From a virus, in IMG/VR virus record IMGVR_UViG_3300042892_002840, positions 33,030 through 97,029 of that record: DNA of 64,000 nt; one strand, 5' to 3'. Positions 24,480-31,471 of the stretch are shown here, in pieces (the first letter of the stretch is position 1; the number at the start of each line of letters is the position of its first letter). The notes below the pieces were generated by a model. That model saw only the letters and a program-made list of their open reading frames with translations. It had not been told where the DNA came from and did not search any database. A program made the translations under genes and the position numbers.

Positions 24480-24695
24480 ATGAGGATACAATATGTATCA
24501 ACTTACATCTCCATGTCAAAAGATGGATTGGTTGAAAAGCTTTTATGCCCAGTAGACCAATCTTTCCTTTTTTGTAATCAAGATTTAGAAGATAACATAT
24601 TCCTATACTGCCTTGAATGCAGTTATAAAAAAGATTTGGGCGTAGCGACTTACGCAAAGCTTGCTTTAGCAGTAGAAGCACAAAATGTGCGATAA
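24480..24695 (+). CDS. Small zinc-ribbon protein
   Basis: 71 aa with a CPVD...C...CLEC arrangement (about residues 22-47) able to bind one zinc. GGAG lies 6-9 bp before the start. It overlaps the next small gene by 11 bp. The function is unknown; such ribbons are common in actinophage early regions. Confidence 0.7.
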   Translation: MRIQYVSTYISMSKDGLVEKLLCPVDQSFLFCNQDLEDNIFLYCLECSYKKDLGVATYAKLALAVEAQNVR

Positions 24696-24789
24696 CGAAA
24701 ATGCGGTTCAAAATGAATCAGAGCCAATTAGGGTTACTGATGCAATGGGTAGAGAGATGTTTTGGTTAGATGCAGGAAGACCAGACTAA
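24685..24789 (+). CDS. 34-aa acidic peptide
   Basis: A short frame (MCDNENAVQ... ending GRPD) that overlaps both neighbours, by 11 bp upstream and 20 bp downstream. It is supported by tight packing rather than homology. Confidence 0.5.
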   Translation: MCDNENAVQNESEPIRVTDAMGREMFWLDAGRPD

Positions 24790-24985
24790 AGAAGACCAGG
24801 TAGAAAACAACTTGGAAGATAATTTGCCTATGGTAAATTATATTATGATGCACAGAGTGTACGACATGCTAACGCTTATAGCCAATAAGGTAGTTGGCAA
24901 CGAAGACACTCAAAAAATGATAGACTATCATGATCAGGGGTATTTATTAGGACCTGCCCCTTCATTTCAACCTAGTGAGGAATAA
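24770..24985 (+). CDS. Small acidic protein
   Basis: 71 aa, acidic N-terminus, then a helical region VNYIMMHRVYDMLTLIANKV. No known motif. Spacing of 2 bp to the next gene. Confidence 0.65.
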   Translation: MQEDQTKEDQVENNLEDNLPMVNYIMMHRVYDMLTLIANKVVGNEDTQKMIDYHDQGYLLGPAPSFQPSEE

Positions 24986-24987
24986 AT

Positions 24988-25176
24988 ATGGAAAAAGAAA
25001 AAGTAGTACTACTAATGCTAGAAAAATTGAACAACGATACACGATTTGCTGGAGTTTCTAGCGGTGCAGATATTGCAGATGTAGAACAGCAGATTATCAA
25101 GAACCAGCCATTCTTGCAATGGCAAATGGGAAACATGTACGACCTTCTTCTTGAAAAAGGCGTAATTAAACCTTGA
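24988..25176 (+). CDS. Small protein of unknown function
   Basis: 62 aa, helical (EKVVLLMLEKLNNDTRF). It closes the first plus-strand operon. Its stop overlaps the -35 of the promoter for the small RNA at 25208. Confidence 0.65.
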   Translation: MEKEKVVLLMLEKLNNDTRFAGVSSGADIADVEQQIIKNQPFLQWQMGNMYDLLLEKGVIKP

Positions 25177-25201
25177 CATTGTATTTATAATACCTTATAC
25201 T
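25173..25201 (+). promoter_or_regulatory. Consensus sigma70 promoter of a small RNA
   Basis: TTGACA (25173-25178), a 17-bp spacer, TATACT (25196-25201). A terminator follows about 70 bp later, with no gene between. Confidence 0.75.
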
Positions 25202-25207
25202 TTTAAG

Positions 25208-25275
25208 GTGTTGGTCGAGTTTTGCTCCCAGTACATAAAGCCCTATTCGGATCCGCCTCTGAATGGGGCTTTATT
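25208..25275 (+). ncRNA. Candidate ~68-nt small RNA
   Basis: The segment is bounded by a consensus promoter and an intrinsic terminator and has no credible reading frame; the frame starting TTG 25208 belongs to the gene starting at 25301. The last 39 bases form the terminator. It could be an sRNA acting on host or phage mRNA. It matches no RNA family that I recognise. Confidence 0.55.
25237..25275 (+). terminator. Intrinsic terminator
   Basis: AAAGCCC...ATTC pairs with GAAT...GGGCTTT around a 12-nt loop, followed by ATTATTT. It separates the small RNA from the gene at 25301. Confidence 0.7.
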
Positions 25276-25300
25276 ATTTAGGTGGTATAATTATAATACT

Positions 25301-25459
25301 ATGACAAGAGACCATTTTGCAAAGGCAAATAGGAATTCTAGATATCAAAGTAGCTTCTATAAAAACAGCGAATCTAGAGAGGCTAAGGCTGAGCAAAATA
25401 TAGAAAATTTTTTATCTAAAATGATAAATAAGACTAAAAGAATATTTGGTAGAAAATAA
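25301..25459 (+). CDS. Small basic protein, probably leaderless
   Basis: 52 aa (MTRDHFAKAN...). The ATG lies 3 and 9 bases after two overlapping TATAAT boxes (25286-25291, 25292-25297), and no Shine-Dalgarno is present, so the mRNA probably starts at or next to the ATG. Its stop overlaps the start of the following dioxygenase by 1 bp. Confidence 0.65.
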   Translation: MTRDHFAKANRNSRYQSSFYKNSESREAKAEQNIENFLSKMINKTKRIFGRK

Positions 25460-26298
25460 TGTTTACGGATAACGAAAATTTTGAGCAAATAGCAGATCAA
25501 GTTTGGGTCTGGAGAAACTTTGTAACCGAAGAAGAAAATGAGTTAATAACTTCTTTGATGAGAGAGCACGAATCACGATTTGACGACAAAGACGAAGCAT
25601 TTAAATTTGAAGATCAGGCCATCGATTGGTACAAAGACAAGACTGGCCCACTAATGATTGAGCTAAAGCCAATCTGGGACAGAATATCAGCATCTCTATA
25701 TCCTGAGCACTATATCCATCCACAGCTATTCGTTAACGTAATGCGTCCAGGCGATGAGGGAATGTTCGTACACGCAGACAGCCCAGGGATGAACATGGAG
25801 CACGAGTTAACTCAGCTAGACAGATGGAAGACTTGCTGCAGATTAAGCCATGGAATAGTAACATACTTTGGCGACTATACAGATGGACAGATCTTTTATC
25901 CTAACATTGAAAAAGACGGTACTGTAAAAGAAAGACCTGGAGACCCATTTGATTGCCTAGAAGTAGATGTCAGACCTAGAGATCTTGCAATACATGGAGC
26001 AGTTCATCCATGGGAGCACGGTGTAAGAAAGATTACATCTGGAACAAGATATGCTTATTCAAACTTCTGCATGGAAAAAGAGCATGCTCCAGGAACATAT
26101 GAATTATTTGATCCGAACAAGCATCCACACATGACTGATAGAGCAGAGATTATAGAATGGGTTGAAAAGGTTCATCCTGAAACAACATTCTGTAAGAAGA
26201 AGTGTATCTGCGGTCAATCAGGAGATCTTCCTTATTGTGACAACACACACAAGATTATTAATAAGAAGAAACAAGAAGAGGGCAATTCGGACATTTAG
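25459..26298 (+). CDS. 2OG-Fe(II) dioxygenase fused to a CDGSH-type Fe-S domain
   Basis: 279 aa. The oxygenase part shows H105, D107 (VHAD), H187 and R197 (GTRYA). From residue 249, CICGQSGDLPYCDNTH fits the CDGSH 2Fe-2S motif C-x-C-x2-S-x3-P-x-C-D-x2-H, with ligands C249, C251, C260 and H264. The usual Gly-Ser of CDGSH is Asn-Thr. The fusion would bring an electron-transfer cluster next to an Fe(II) site, possibly to keep it reduced, which is an inference. A free-standing CDGSH peptide occurs at 45383-45535. It is one of only two plus-strand dioxygenases. Confidence 0.85.
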   Translation: MFTDNENFEQIADQVWVWRNFVTEEENELITSLMREHESRFDDKDEAFKFEDQAIDWYKDKTGPLMIELKPIWDRISASLYPEHYIHPQLFVNVMRPGDEGMFVHADSPGMNMEHELTQLDRWKTCCRLSHGIVTYFGDYTDGQIFYPNIEKDGTVKERPGDPFDCLEVDVRPRDLAIHGAVHPWEHGVRKITSGTRYAYSNFCMEKEHAPGTYELFDPNKHPHMTDRAEIIEWVEKVHPETTFCKKKCICGQSGDLPYCDNTHKIINKKKQEEGNSDI

Positions 26299-26354
26299 TG
26301 CGAAAAGTGCAAAAGTGAAAAAATTGAAGTGCGGCGGCGGAAGAAGAGCCTATT

Positions 26355-26645
26355 TTAATCCCATGGATCATTCTTAGCAAACTCTGCTATATATCGATCA
26401 TCTGAGCTATATTCATATATTAGATTCATTAGTAATAAACAGTCAGAATGGGATTCTAAGTACCATATGTCACATACCCCTGAACTTGCATTCATACAAG
26501 TCTCTAATCGCCTCTTAAGACCTTCTGAGACCCATTCTAGCAAACACTCTGCAATGAATCTGTCAGCTTGGTAGTAGTTGCATTCCTCATATCGACGATT
26601 TTGCAGATATTTAGCTAGTTCGTCTCTTTTGTCCGAATTGTACAT
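26355..26645 (-). CDS. Small protein of unknown function
   Basis: 96 aa, acidic, with four Cys spread over a helical sequence (NYYQADRFIAECLLEWV). No recognised domain. It faces the plus-strand dioxygenase convergently. No strong ribosome binding site is visible. Confidence 0.55.
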   Translation of the reverse strand: MYNSDKRDELAKYLQNRRYEECNYYQADRFIAECLLEWVSEGLKRRLETCMNASSGVCDIWYLESHSDCLLLMNLIYEYSSDDRYIAEFAKNDPWD

Positions 26646-26679
26646 GTTGTACCCAATCTACGATAGCCAGAGTATTGAC

Positions 26680-26823
26680 CTAGTATGTTTCTTGATCGAT
26701 ATCTTCATTTAGGTCGAAATCAAAGATTTCTACTTGTCCCGCCCAATTTAAAAATTTAGACAATGCAACTCCTGAAAGGATTGCTATCGCAATTAGCATA
26801 ATTAGAGCTAAGATTTTTTTCAT
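26680..26823 (-). CDS. Small single-pass membrane protein
   Basis: 47 aa: a basic start (MKKI), a hydrophobic helix (LALIMLIAIAILSGVAL), then an acidic tail. AGGAG is placed 5-6 bp before the ATG. It might be exported or anchored. It lies between tRNA-Ile and the gene at 26355. Confidence 0.65.
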   Translation of the reverse strand: MKKILALIMLIAIAILSGVALSKFLNWAGQVEIFDFDLNEDIDQETY

Positions 26824-26835
26824 TTTTCTCCTTTG

Positions 26836-26910
26836 TAGGGATACTGGGATTTGAACCCAGAGTCGATTGTATATAAGACAATTGCTTTAACCAGATTAAG
26901 CTATATCCCC
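26836..26910 (-). tRNA. tRNA-Ile (anticodon UAU)
   Basis: A cloverleaf of 75 nt with acceptor GGGGATA paired to TATCCCT and anticodon stem ATTGT/ACAAT. The loop CTTATAT gives UAU at 34-36, decoding AUA, a codon used freely in this AT-rich genome but rare in most actinobacteria. It carries no encoded CCA. Confidence 0.85.
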
Positions 26911-26990
26911 TAGAACATATATATCTGCATTAATATGCCACATATATGAACTAGGATAGCTACGATGCCGATCCAAAGTATTGTCTTCAT
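26910..26990 (-). CDS. 26-aa membrane peptide
   Basis: MKTILWIGIVAILVHICGIL followed by a short tail, a single hydrophobic helix. It overlaps the upstream zinc peptide by 4 bp (ATGA), and its stop abuts the tRNA-Ile. Confidence 0.5.
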   Translation of the reverse strand: MKTILWIGIVAILVHICGILMQIYMF

Positions 26991-27100
26991 TTCCCGCCTT
27001 TAATTAATTTCTGAATGCACTCTACACAAAAATTCTCAAGAACTCCTTTAGAGTTAAGTCTTTCTACATATTTTTGATTATCACAAAAGTTACATTTCAT
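26987..27100 (-). CDS. 37-aa zinc-ribbon peptide
   Basis: CNFC near the start and CVEC later give a C-x2-C...C-x2-C zinc site. TATAAT on the minus strand (27117-27112) lies just upstream. It is coupled to the next small membrane peptide. Confidence 0.6.
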   Translation of the reverse strand: MKCNFCDNQKYVERLNSKGVLENFCVECIQKLIKGGK

Positions 27101-27136
27101 ATTATTATTATACCATAATCTTAGTCAACTAGAATA

Positions 27137-28018
27137 TTACCTAACTATGAATTTCTTACTTAGGTTTCCTAGGCTTGCAATTTCTTCAACTGAAGTATAA
27201 ATATTAGCCTGATGCGAATAGGTTGCAAAACATTCTTTTCTAGATATATCACGTTTTTCATTTATTTGATCTTGAGTCATAAATTCTGTTTCTTTCTTGT
27301 ACCAATTAGGCATAGGTGATTCAACATACATTCTTATAAATACCTTTTCGCCATTCTTAGTTCCATATACACCATGATAGTGTAATGAAGAGAAGAACAT
27401 TGCATCTCCCGCTTCTGGGAAATACTCTACTGGCTTATCTATTTCATAATATTCTACGCCATTATCTGTAAACTTTCTTTCTGCCGTTTCCATGTCTATA
27501 AATGCTAATCCGCCACCTTCAAAGTCATCGTATGGATATACGTTTAATGTAAATGCATGTGGAGAAGATCCCCAAAATGGAGTTCTGTCTACGTGATATC
27601 CATTAATAAATCCATCATCTCCAAAGCTATCTGAATAGTCTACAAGAAGTATATCTGCAGATCCCCATCCACCTGAATTTACTGCTTCTTCATGTGTTGC
27701 TGGTATATTATAGTTTGGTTCTACATCCAAAGACTTTAGGTAATCCATATCAAGATAATTGTCTTTGTAGTAGTTAATGCATTGAGTATATATACTAGCG
27801 AGCTCTTTGATAATCTCTCCAGGCTCGTTATCCAAGTCTCTAGTTTCATATGGATCTAGTGTAGACTTATATCCTGAGATTCCCCAGTCCATCCAGTCTG
27901 TAAACAACTCATGCTTGTCTACTTGAGATCTCTTTATGATGTCGTATGTTCTTTTGGGATCTTTGAGTACATTCTTGAATACAAGAACACCCTTAGTTAA
28001 TTCGAATGAATCAAACAC
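27137..28018 (-). CDS. 2OG-Fe(II) dioxygenase
   Basis: 293 aa. H142, D144 (YHVD), H215 and R229 form the active site. The usual YLNDDYEGG is YPYDDFEGGG (161-170). It is a paralogue of the next gene upstream, sharing VLVFKNVLKD, DWxDW, ADIxLxxxSD, the YHxDRxPxxG(G/S)xPH segment and the C-terminal half. The PH after HxD is unique to this pair and may mark a distinct substrate class. Overlap of 8 bp with its partner. Confidence 0.9.
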   Translation of the reverse strand: MFDSFELTKGVLVFKNVLKDPKRTYDIIKRSQVDKHELFTDWMDWGISGYKSTLDPYETRDLDNEPGEIIKELASIYTQCINYYKDNYLDMDYLKSLDVEPNYNIPATHEEAVNSGGWGSADILLVDYSDSFGDDGFINGYHVDRTPFWGSSPHAFTLNVYPYDDFEGGGLAFIDMETAERKFTDNGVEYYEIDKPVEYFPEAGDAMFFSSLHYHGVYGTKNGEKVFIRMYVESPMPNWYKKETEFMTQDQINEKRDISRKECFATYSHQANIYTSVEEIASLGNLSKKFIVR

Positions 28019-28910
28019 CTTTAATCACACAGACTATTTGATTGTTATCTCCACCGTTGCCTATTTCTTCTTTTGAATTGAATACTCTGCACTGCCAGCC
28101 AAACTGCTCAAATCCTTCTTTTTCTTTTTCTTTTAGGAAAGCTTCAAATTCTGATTCAGACATGGATTTTTGCATATTTCTGTATTCTTCTTTAAATGTT
28201 GCAGTTAAAAATTGACGAACATAAAACTTGTTCCCAGTCACTGGAGTTACTGCATGGAAAACATCTGTTCTAAATAGAAGTCCATCCCCAGCTTCCATTT
28301 TGTATCTTACTGGTTCATCAATCATTAGACATTCTTTCTCAACCCCATTAGCATCTGTGTATGTTGACTTTTCTGCATCTTCAGTATTGATAATTAATAT
28401 TTCGCCACCCTCGTAATCGTCATTTGTGTAGATATTGAAATTGAATATATGTGGAGTTCCGCCGAACCAAGGTCTGCGATCCTGATGATATTCCATTGAT
28501 AGATGTAGTGACTCGTCAGTGTTTTCGGACTCAAGTATAACGACATCTGCAGAACAATATGTTGGATGTCTTCTTGCTTCACTCATTGAAGTTGGAATAT
28601 TTGGATCTTCGCCAATTAGCTCAAAATATTTTTGATTAAAATAGTTTTCTTTGTATATCTTGATAGCTTCCCAGAATACATCTAGAAATTCTTTTAAGTG
28701 CTCAGCACCCTCTGAAGTATCATTTACATATTCAGGGTTCTCATATGGATAGGCTTTTGAATATTGACCCCATGGTCTCCAGTCCTGCCAGTCCCCAAAC
28801 CATTTGTCTTTATTAGTTTTTGATCGAATTACAAAGTCTTGAGTTGCAGCTGCGTCTTTCAGTACATTCTTAAAAAGAATTACGTCTTTAGTTAAAAGTT
28901 TATGTTCCAT
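28011..28910 (-). CDS. 2OG-Fe(II) dioxygenase
   Basis: 299 aa from ATG 28910, which has AGGAG 6-10 bases upstream; the frame extends to 28934. H142, D144 (YHQD), H219 and R232 are present, with YTNDDYEGGE at 161-170. It is paired with 27137-28018, from which it differs mainly in a longer C-terminus. A TATAAT box precedes it on the minus strand. Confidence 0.9.
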   Translation of the reverse strand: MEHKLLTKDVILFKNVLKDAAATQDFVIRSKTNKDKWFGDWQDWRPWGQYSKAYPYENPEYVNDTSEGAEHLKEFLDVFWEAIKIYKENYFNQKYFELIGEDPNIPTSMSEARRHPTYCSADVVILESENTDESLHLSMEYHQDRRPWFGGTPHIFNFNIYTNDDYEGGEILIINTEDAEKSTYTDANGVEKECLMIDEPVRYKMEAGDGLLFRTDVFHAVTPVTGNKFYVRQFLTATFKEEYRNMQKSMSESEFEAFLKEKEKEGFEQFGWQCRVFNSKEEIGNGGDNNQIVCVIKGV

Positions 28911-28934
28911 ATTGCTCCTAAGCCTAGAATACAA

Positions 28935-29238
28935 TTATATCATCCAGATATCCTAGTTGACTGTAATTTCATATATAGTAGAATGTTAATAAAATATTTT
29001 TTTGGGTTCTATCACTTGATCTTAGGTCTTAGGTCTTACTATATATTTAATATTTATTATTTATTGATTTACTGACCCCCCGACCCCCCTAGAAAAATTA
29101 TACTATTTCTATTTTCGATGTCAACACTTTTGGAATTTATAAAAATGTTAATATAGATTTTTCTTGTATGATACACATATTTAGCAAATTCGGACATTTA
29201 GGATAGTCCGCACATATCAGGCGTGATTAAGTGGTCAA
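28935..29238. other. Intergenic region between divergent blocks
   Basis: About 300 bp, strongly AT-rich, between the minus-strand dioxygenase pair and the plus-strand small-gene region. I see no gene. It contains a C-rich run (CCCCCCGACCCCCC near 29075) and a TTGACT box at 28953. Confidence 0.5.
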
Positions 29239-29254
29239 TGTGATGCACCTCACA
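29239..29254. promoter_or_regulatory. Crp/GlxR-type operator, perfect
   Basis: TGTGA-N6-TCACA. Its centre lies 72.5 bp before the likely -10 of the 29303 promoter. Confidence 0.75.
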
Positions 29255-29302
29255 AAGTATTTTGGCAAGATGTCCCTAATGTCCGTTTTGCGAGTTGATA
29301 TT

Positions 29303-29324
29303 TGTCAGACCCCCATGTTAAGAT
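29303..29324 (+). promoter_or_regulatory. TGTCAG-type phage promoter 1
   Basis: TGTCAG (29303-29308), ten bases, then TAAGAT at 29319-29324, a weak -10. AACGAAAGG leads to the gene at 29360. Confidence 0.6.
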
Positions 29325-29359
29325 TTATATATAAAGAAAAACAAACGAAAGGGGTCAAT

Positions 29360-29515
29360 ATGACTCAACTAACCGAACAACTGTTCAGCACTATCGTGCA
29401 TGACTTCCACAATGGTGGAGTAAAGTCCTCATATGGTTTAGATACCTACACACGCAAGGAAGTCCTTGCCTACCTTATCCGCTCTAAGGGTTGTGAGTGT
29501 ATCAACTGCCTGTGA
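29360..29515 (+). CDS. Small protein with C-terminal Cys pair
   Basis: 51 aa from ATG 29360, following AACGAAAGGGG. A helical N-terminus is followed by RKEVLAYLIRSKGCECINC, three Cys at the end. The frame is open upstream but the conserved ribosome binding site fixes the start. Its stop overlaps a Crp-type operator. Confidence 0.7.
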   Translation: MTQLTEQLFSTIVHDFHNGGVKSSYGLDTYTRKEVLAYLIRSKGCECINCL

Positions 29516-29526
29516 GGTATCTCACA
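29511..29526. promoter_or_regulatory. Crp/GlxR-type operator, perfect
   Basis: TGTGA-N6-TCACA overlapping the stop codon of the gene before. Its centre lies 52.5 bp before TACAAT at 29571. Confidence 0.8.
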
Positions 29527-29554
29527 CGACACGACCCCCTAACCTCCCCCTATT

Positions 29555-29576
29555 TGTCCTACCTATCCGCTACAAT
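29555..29576 (+). promoter_or_regulatory. TGTCAG-type phage promoter 2 (variant)
   Basis: TGTCCT (29555-29560), ten bases, TACAAT (29571-29576), then ACGAAAG before the ATG at 29610. Confidence 0.65.
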
Positions 29577-29609
29577 TACAACATAACGAACTAACGAAAG
29601 AAGAAAAAC

Positions 29610-29789
29610 ATGTCCTACGCTTACTCATACGAAACTAACTCTATCTCTAAGTGGGATACAATTCAGGAAGATGTTGCAGACGCTTACTCTTACCTAGATG
29701 AAGAAACCGAACAACCACCCGTTGATGATTTTAATGATGAAGATGATGAACAACTAGCCAAACTATTCGCACTAACATGGGAGAACTAA
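29610..29789 (+). CDS. Small acidic protein
   Basis: 59 aa, Asp/Glu-rich in its second half (DDFNDEDDEQL), starting after AACGAAAGAAG. It overlaps the alternative 29777 start of the next frame. The function is unknown. Confidence 0.7.
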   Translation: MSYAYSYETNSISKWDTIQEDVADAYSYLDEETEQPPVDDFNDEDDEQLAKLFALTWEN

Positions 29790-29791
29790 TC

Positions 29792-29959
29792 ATGACTATC
29801 ACTTACTCAATTTGGCAAGGTGGGCGCTTGCTTTCTATCGACAACATGGCAAAAGATGTAAAGGAAATCGATACACTAATTAAAACGCTAAACGATAGCG
29901 ACCTAGGAAAACGCACTAAGTTTTCCGCTAACATAATGACTCTAAAGGCTGGTGAATAA
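29792..29959 (+). CDS. Small conserved phage protein
   Basis: 55 aa from ATG 29792 (MTITYSIWQGGRLL). An in-frame ATG at 29777 would overlap the previous gene; 29792 leaves a 2-bp gap. The IDTLIKTLNDSD helix is its main feature. The stop overlaps the next ATG (TAATG). Confidence 0.65.
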   Translation: MTITYSIWQGGRLLSIDNMAKDVKEIDTLIKTLNDSDLGKRTKFSANIMTLKAGE

Positions 29960-30051
29960 TGATAACTCTACAATGTCGCACATGCGACGAAGATGTGTCT
30001 AGCATGTGGCTAGATGAAGATGATGTAGTTACATGTGAGGGGTGTTGGTAA
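29959..30051 (+). CDS. 30-aa zinc-ribbon microprotein
   Basis: A C-x2-C (QCRTC) and a second C-x2-C (CEGC) frame a short acidic loop. It is joined to both neighbours by TAATG overlaps. Comparable tiny ribbons are common in actinophages. Confidence 0.6.
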   Translation: MITLQCRTCDEDVSSMWLDEDDVVTCEGCW

Positions 30052-30155
30052 TGACTAGACTACTAACCACTATCGTGCAATTAGGTATTGCTATTCCCGC
30101 CCTAATCATGTTGCGCCTTGTAATTAAAGACCTTAGAGAGAATGGATTAAATTAA
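30051..30155 (+). CDS. 34-aa membrane peptide
   Basis: A single hydrophobic helix (TIVQLGIAIPALIMLRLVI) with a charged tail. TAATG overlap upstream and adjacency downstream support translation. Confidence 0.55.
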   Translation: MTRLLTTIVQLGIAIPALIMLRLVIKDLRENGLN

Positions 30156-30326
30156 ATGATAACTAGAAAACACTACATAGCCACCGCCGACATACTTGCA
30201 TCTTATAAAGATTTAATCGGAGACGAATTTACTTTCCATGATCTAGTTGATGAATTTGCGGGCATGTTCGCAGAAGATAACCCCGCATTCGATGCGGATA
30301 AATTTATAACCGCTTGCAATAAATAA
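30156..30326 (+). CDS. Small actinophage protein, RKxY family
   Basis: 56 aa, paralogous to 31468-31653. Both have TRKxYxxTAxIL, an F..(L/I)V(D/N)xFAxMFAxDNPxFD block and a short C-terminus. I recall this small family from many actinophages; its function is unknown. It is the last gene of this operon, before a hairpin cluster. Confidence 0.75.
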   Translation: MITRKHYIATADILASYKDLIGDEFTFHDLVDEFAGMFAEDNPAFDADKFITACNK

Positions 30327-30337
30327 AAATAAATAAC

Positions 30338-30454
30338 GGCGTGTCGGCTTGACAAAATCAAGCTGGCCCGCAAAGGCACGGGGTCGGGCGTGTCGTTACG
30401 GCATTGTTATAAAACCCCTGAAAATTTACGGCGTGTCGATTTGACAGACAAATC
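30338..30454 (+). repeat. GGCGTGTCG elements with hairpins
   Basis: Three copies of GGCGTGTCG (30338, 30387, 30430). The first is followed by GCTTGA/TCAAGC and the third by GATTTG/CAAATC stem-loops. Further copies are at 31937 and 33102. The stems differ in sequence but keep pairing, which suggests RNA structure at operon ends. Confidence 0.5.
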
Positions 30455-30465
30455 GGACATTTGCA

Positions 30466-30481
30466 TGTGACCTTTATCACA
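30466..30481. promoter_or_regulatory. Crp/GlxR-type operator, perfect
   Basis: TGTGA-N6-TCACA. Centre 73.5 bp before TATAAT at 30547. Confidence 0.8.
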
Positions 30482-30530
30482 TGACTTGAGCGTCTCACAT
30501 CATGGACTTACTGGCTAGTAGGTAGATAAA

Positions 30531-30552
30531 TGTCAGTCCCCTAATGTATAAT
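30531..30552 (+). promoter_or_regulatory. TGTCAG-type phage promoter 3
   Basis: TGTCAG (30531-30536), ten bases, TATAAT (30547-30552), with ACGAAAGAAGG before the ATG at 30586. Confidence 0.75.
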
Positions 30553-30585
30553 GTCTACTATAACAACAACGAAAGAAGGTCACTC

Positions 30586-30702
30586 ATGAACCTAGATGAA
30601 TTCAAGGCGCACATCACCGCCACCCGTCAAGCAAGCAAGGCAGAAGCCTTGTCAGTGCTATCTGCTACAATTACCAAATCAACAACGAAAGAAGGCAACT
30701 AA
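30586..30702 (+). CDS. 38-aa protein containing an internal promoter
   Basis: A helical peptide (MNLDEFKAHITATRQ...). Its last third, including ALSVLSATITK, is coded by the TGTCAG promoter and ribosome binding site of the next gene. The stop overlaps the next ATG (TAATG). It may be an authentic peptide or a leader that couples translation. Confidence 0.55.
   Translation: MNLDEFKAHITATRQASKAEALSVLSATITKSTTKEGN
30650..30671 (+). promoter_or_regulatory. TGTCAG-type promoter 4, inside a CDS
   Basis: TGTCAG (30650-30655), ten bases, TACAAT (30666-30671), then AACGAAAGAAGG before ATG 30702. No Crp-type site was found upstream. Confidence 0.7.
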
Positions 30703-30902
30703 TGTCAGCAAATGTCTATACTGTAGAAAGTCTCCTAGTGGGAAAAATGTATTACTCAAATTCTGTAAAGGGAGAAATTATCTCCGCAGAAAAAAATGAT
30801 GATGTCTGGTATTCCGACTCAGACACTTACAAGGTGCAGGTGCGCCCTCTAAATTCTTTTAAGGATACTTACCGCTATGTAGCGGTGAAGGTCGGTGACT
30901 AA
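30702..30902 (+). CDS. Small beta-rich protein
   Basis: 66 aa (MSANVYTVESLL...), with alternating hydrophobic strands and a C-terminal TYRYVAVKVGD. Supported by the conserved AACGAAAGAAGG and TAATG junctions on both sides. A frame at 30596-30799 in another phase is a shadow. Confidence 0.75.
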   Translation: MSANVYTVESLLVGKMYYSNSVKGEIISAEKNDDVWYSDSDTYKVQVRPLNSFKDTYRYVAVKVGD

Positions 30903-31066
30903 TGACTTTAACAATTTACAAAACTGAATTTTATGAAATCATAGACGAGCAACACTTTTGCTGTGATGAAAGTCAGTTTAAATATTATTGCTTAGAACAC
31001 TCAGAATTTATGGGTTGCTATTTTTGCGGATTTGACTACGAAAAGAATTGCGAGGAACAACACTAA
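30902..31066 (+). CDS. Small Cys/His-rich protein
   Basis: 54 aa with CC, a C-x-x-EH and CYFCGFDYEKNC, probably a zinc finger. TAATG overlaps link it to both neighbours. Confidence 0.65.
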   Translation: MTLTIYKTEFYEIIDEQHFCCDESQFKYYCLEHSEFMGCYFCGFDYEKNCEEQH

Positions 31067-31209
31067 TGGGATACATCGAAATTTTTCGCCTTGATGATGA
31101 GGGTGCTGGCTGGGTTGATTTATCCGAGGCTACTCCTGATGAATTATTTAACATAGAACTAGGCTTGCTTAATGAGGGAGCCTTGTTCGATACCCCAGAA
31201 GCAATTTAA
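31066..31209 (+). CDS. 47-aa acidic protein
   Basis: MGYIEIFRLDDEGAGWVDLS and an acidic helical tail. The last gene of the unit that starts at 30531. Confidence 0.6.
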   Translation: MGYIEIFRLDDEGAGWVDLSEATPDELFNIELGLLNEGALFDTPEAI

Positions 31210-31211
31210 TT

Positions 31212-31233
31212 TGTCAGACCCCTCTGCTACAAT
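31212..31233 (+). promoter_or_regulatory. TGTCAG-type phage promoter 5
   Basis: TGTCAG (31212-31217), ten bases ending TGC, TACAAT (31228-31233); AACGAAAGGG precedes ATG 31265. Confidence 0.75.
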
Positions 31234-31264
31234 ACTCTAAACAAACAAACGAAAGGGAAAACCT

Positions 31265-31471
31265 ATGTATCAAATATCTGTTTCATACGATAGCAAGCCT
31301 ATCCATTTTAACAAGAACTATGCAGACGCACTAGAGGCGTTCACCGAATTTAATAAGTTCACCGACTGGGGCTGGGCTAATGAATACGCCACAGTTAATT
31401 TGCAAATGCCAACAGGCAAAATGTATACACGCATTTTTTATCGTGAAGGTCGAAAGGTCGTAACAAAATGA
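31265..31471 (+). CDS. Small protein of unknown function
   Basis: 68 aa (MYQISVSYDSKPIHFNKN...), beta-alpha-beta pattern, C-terminal basic. Overlaps the next gene by 4 bp (ATGA). Confidence 0.75.
   Translation: MYQISVSYDSKPIHFNKNYADALEAFTEFNKFTDWGWANEYATVNLQMPTGKMYTRIFYREGRKVVTK

Noticed and set aside
26300-26350. A short GTGCGAAAAGTGC/GGCGGCGG motif also seen near 44520 and 43510
   Set aside because: The copies match only partly and their contexts differ; I could not assign a role or exclude chance.
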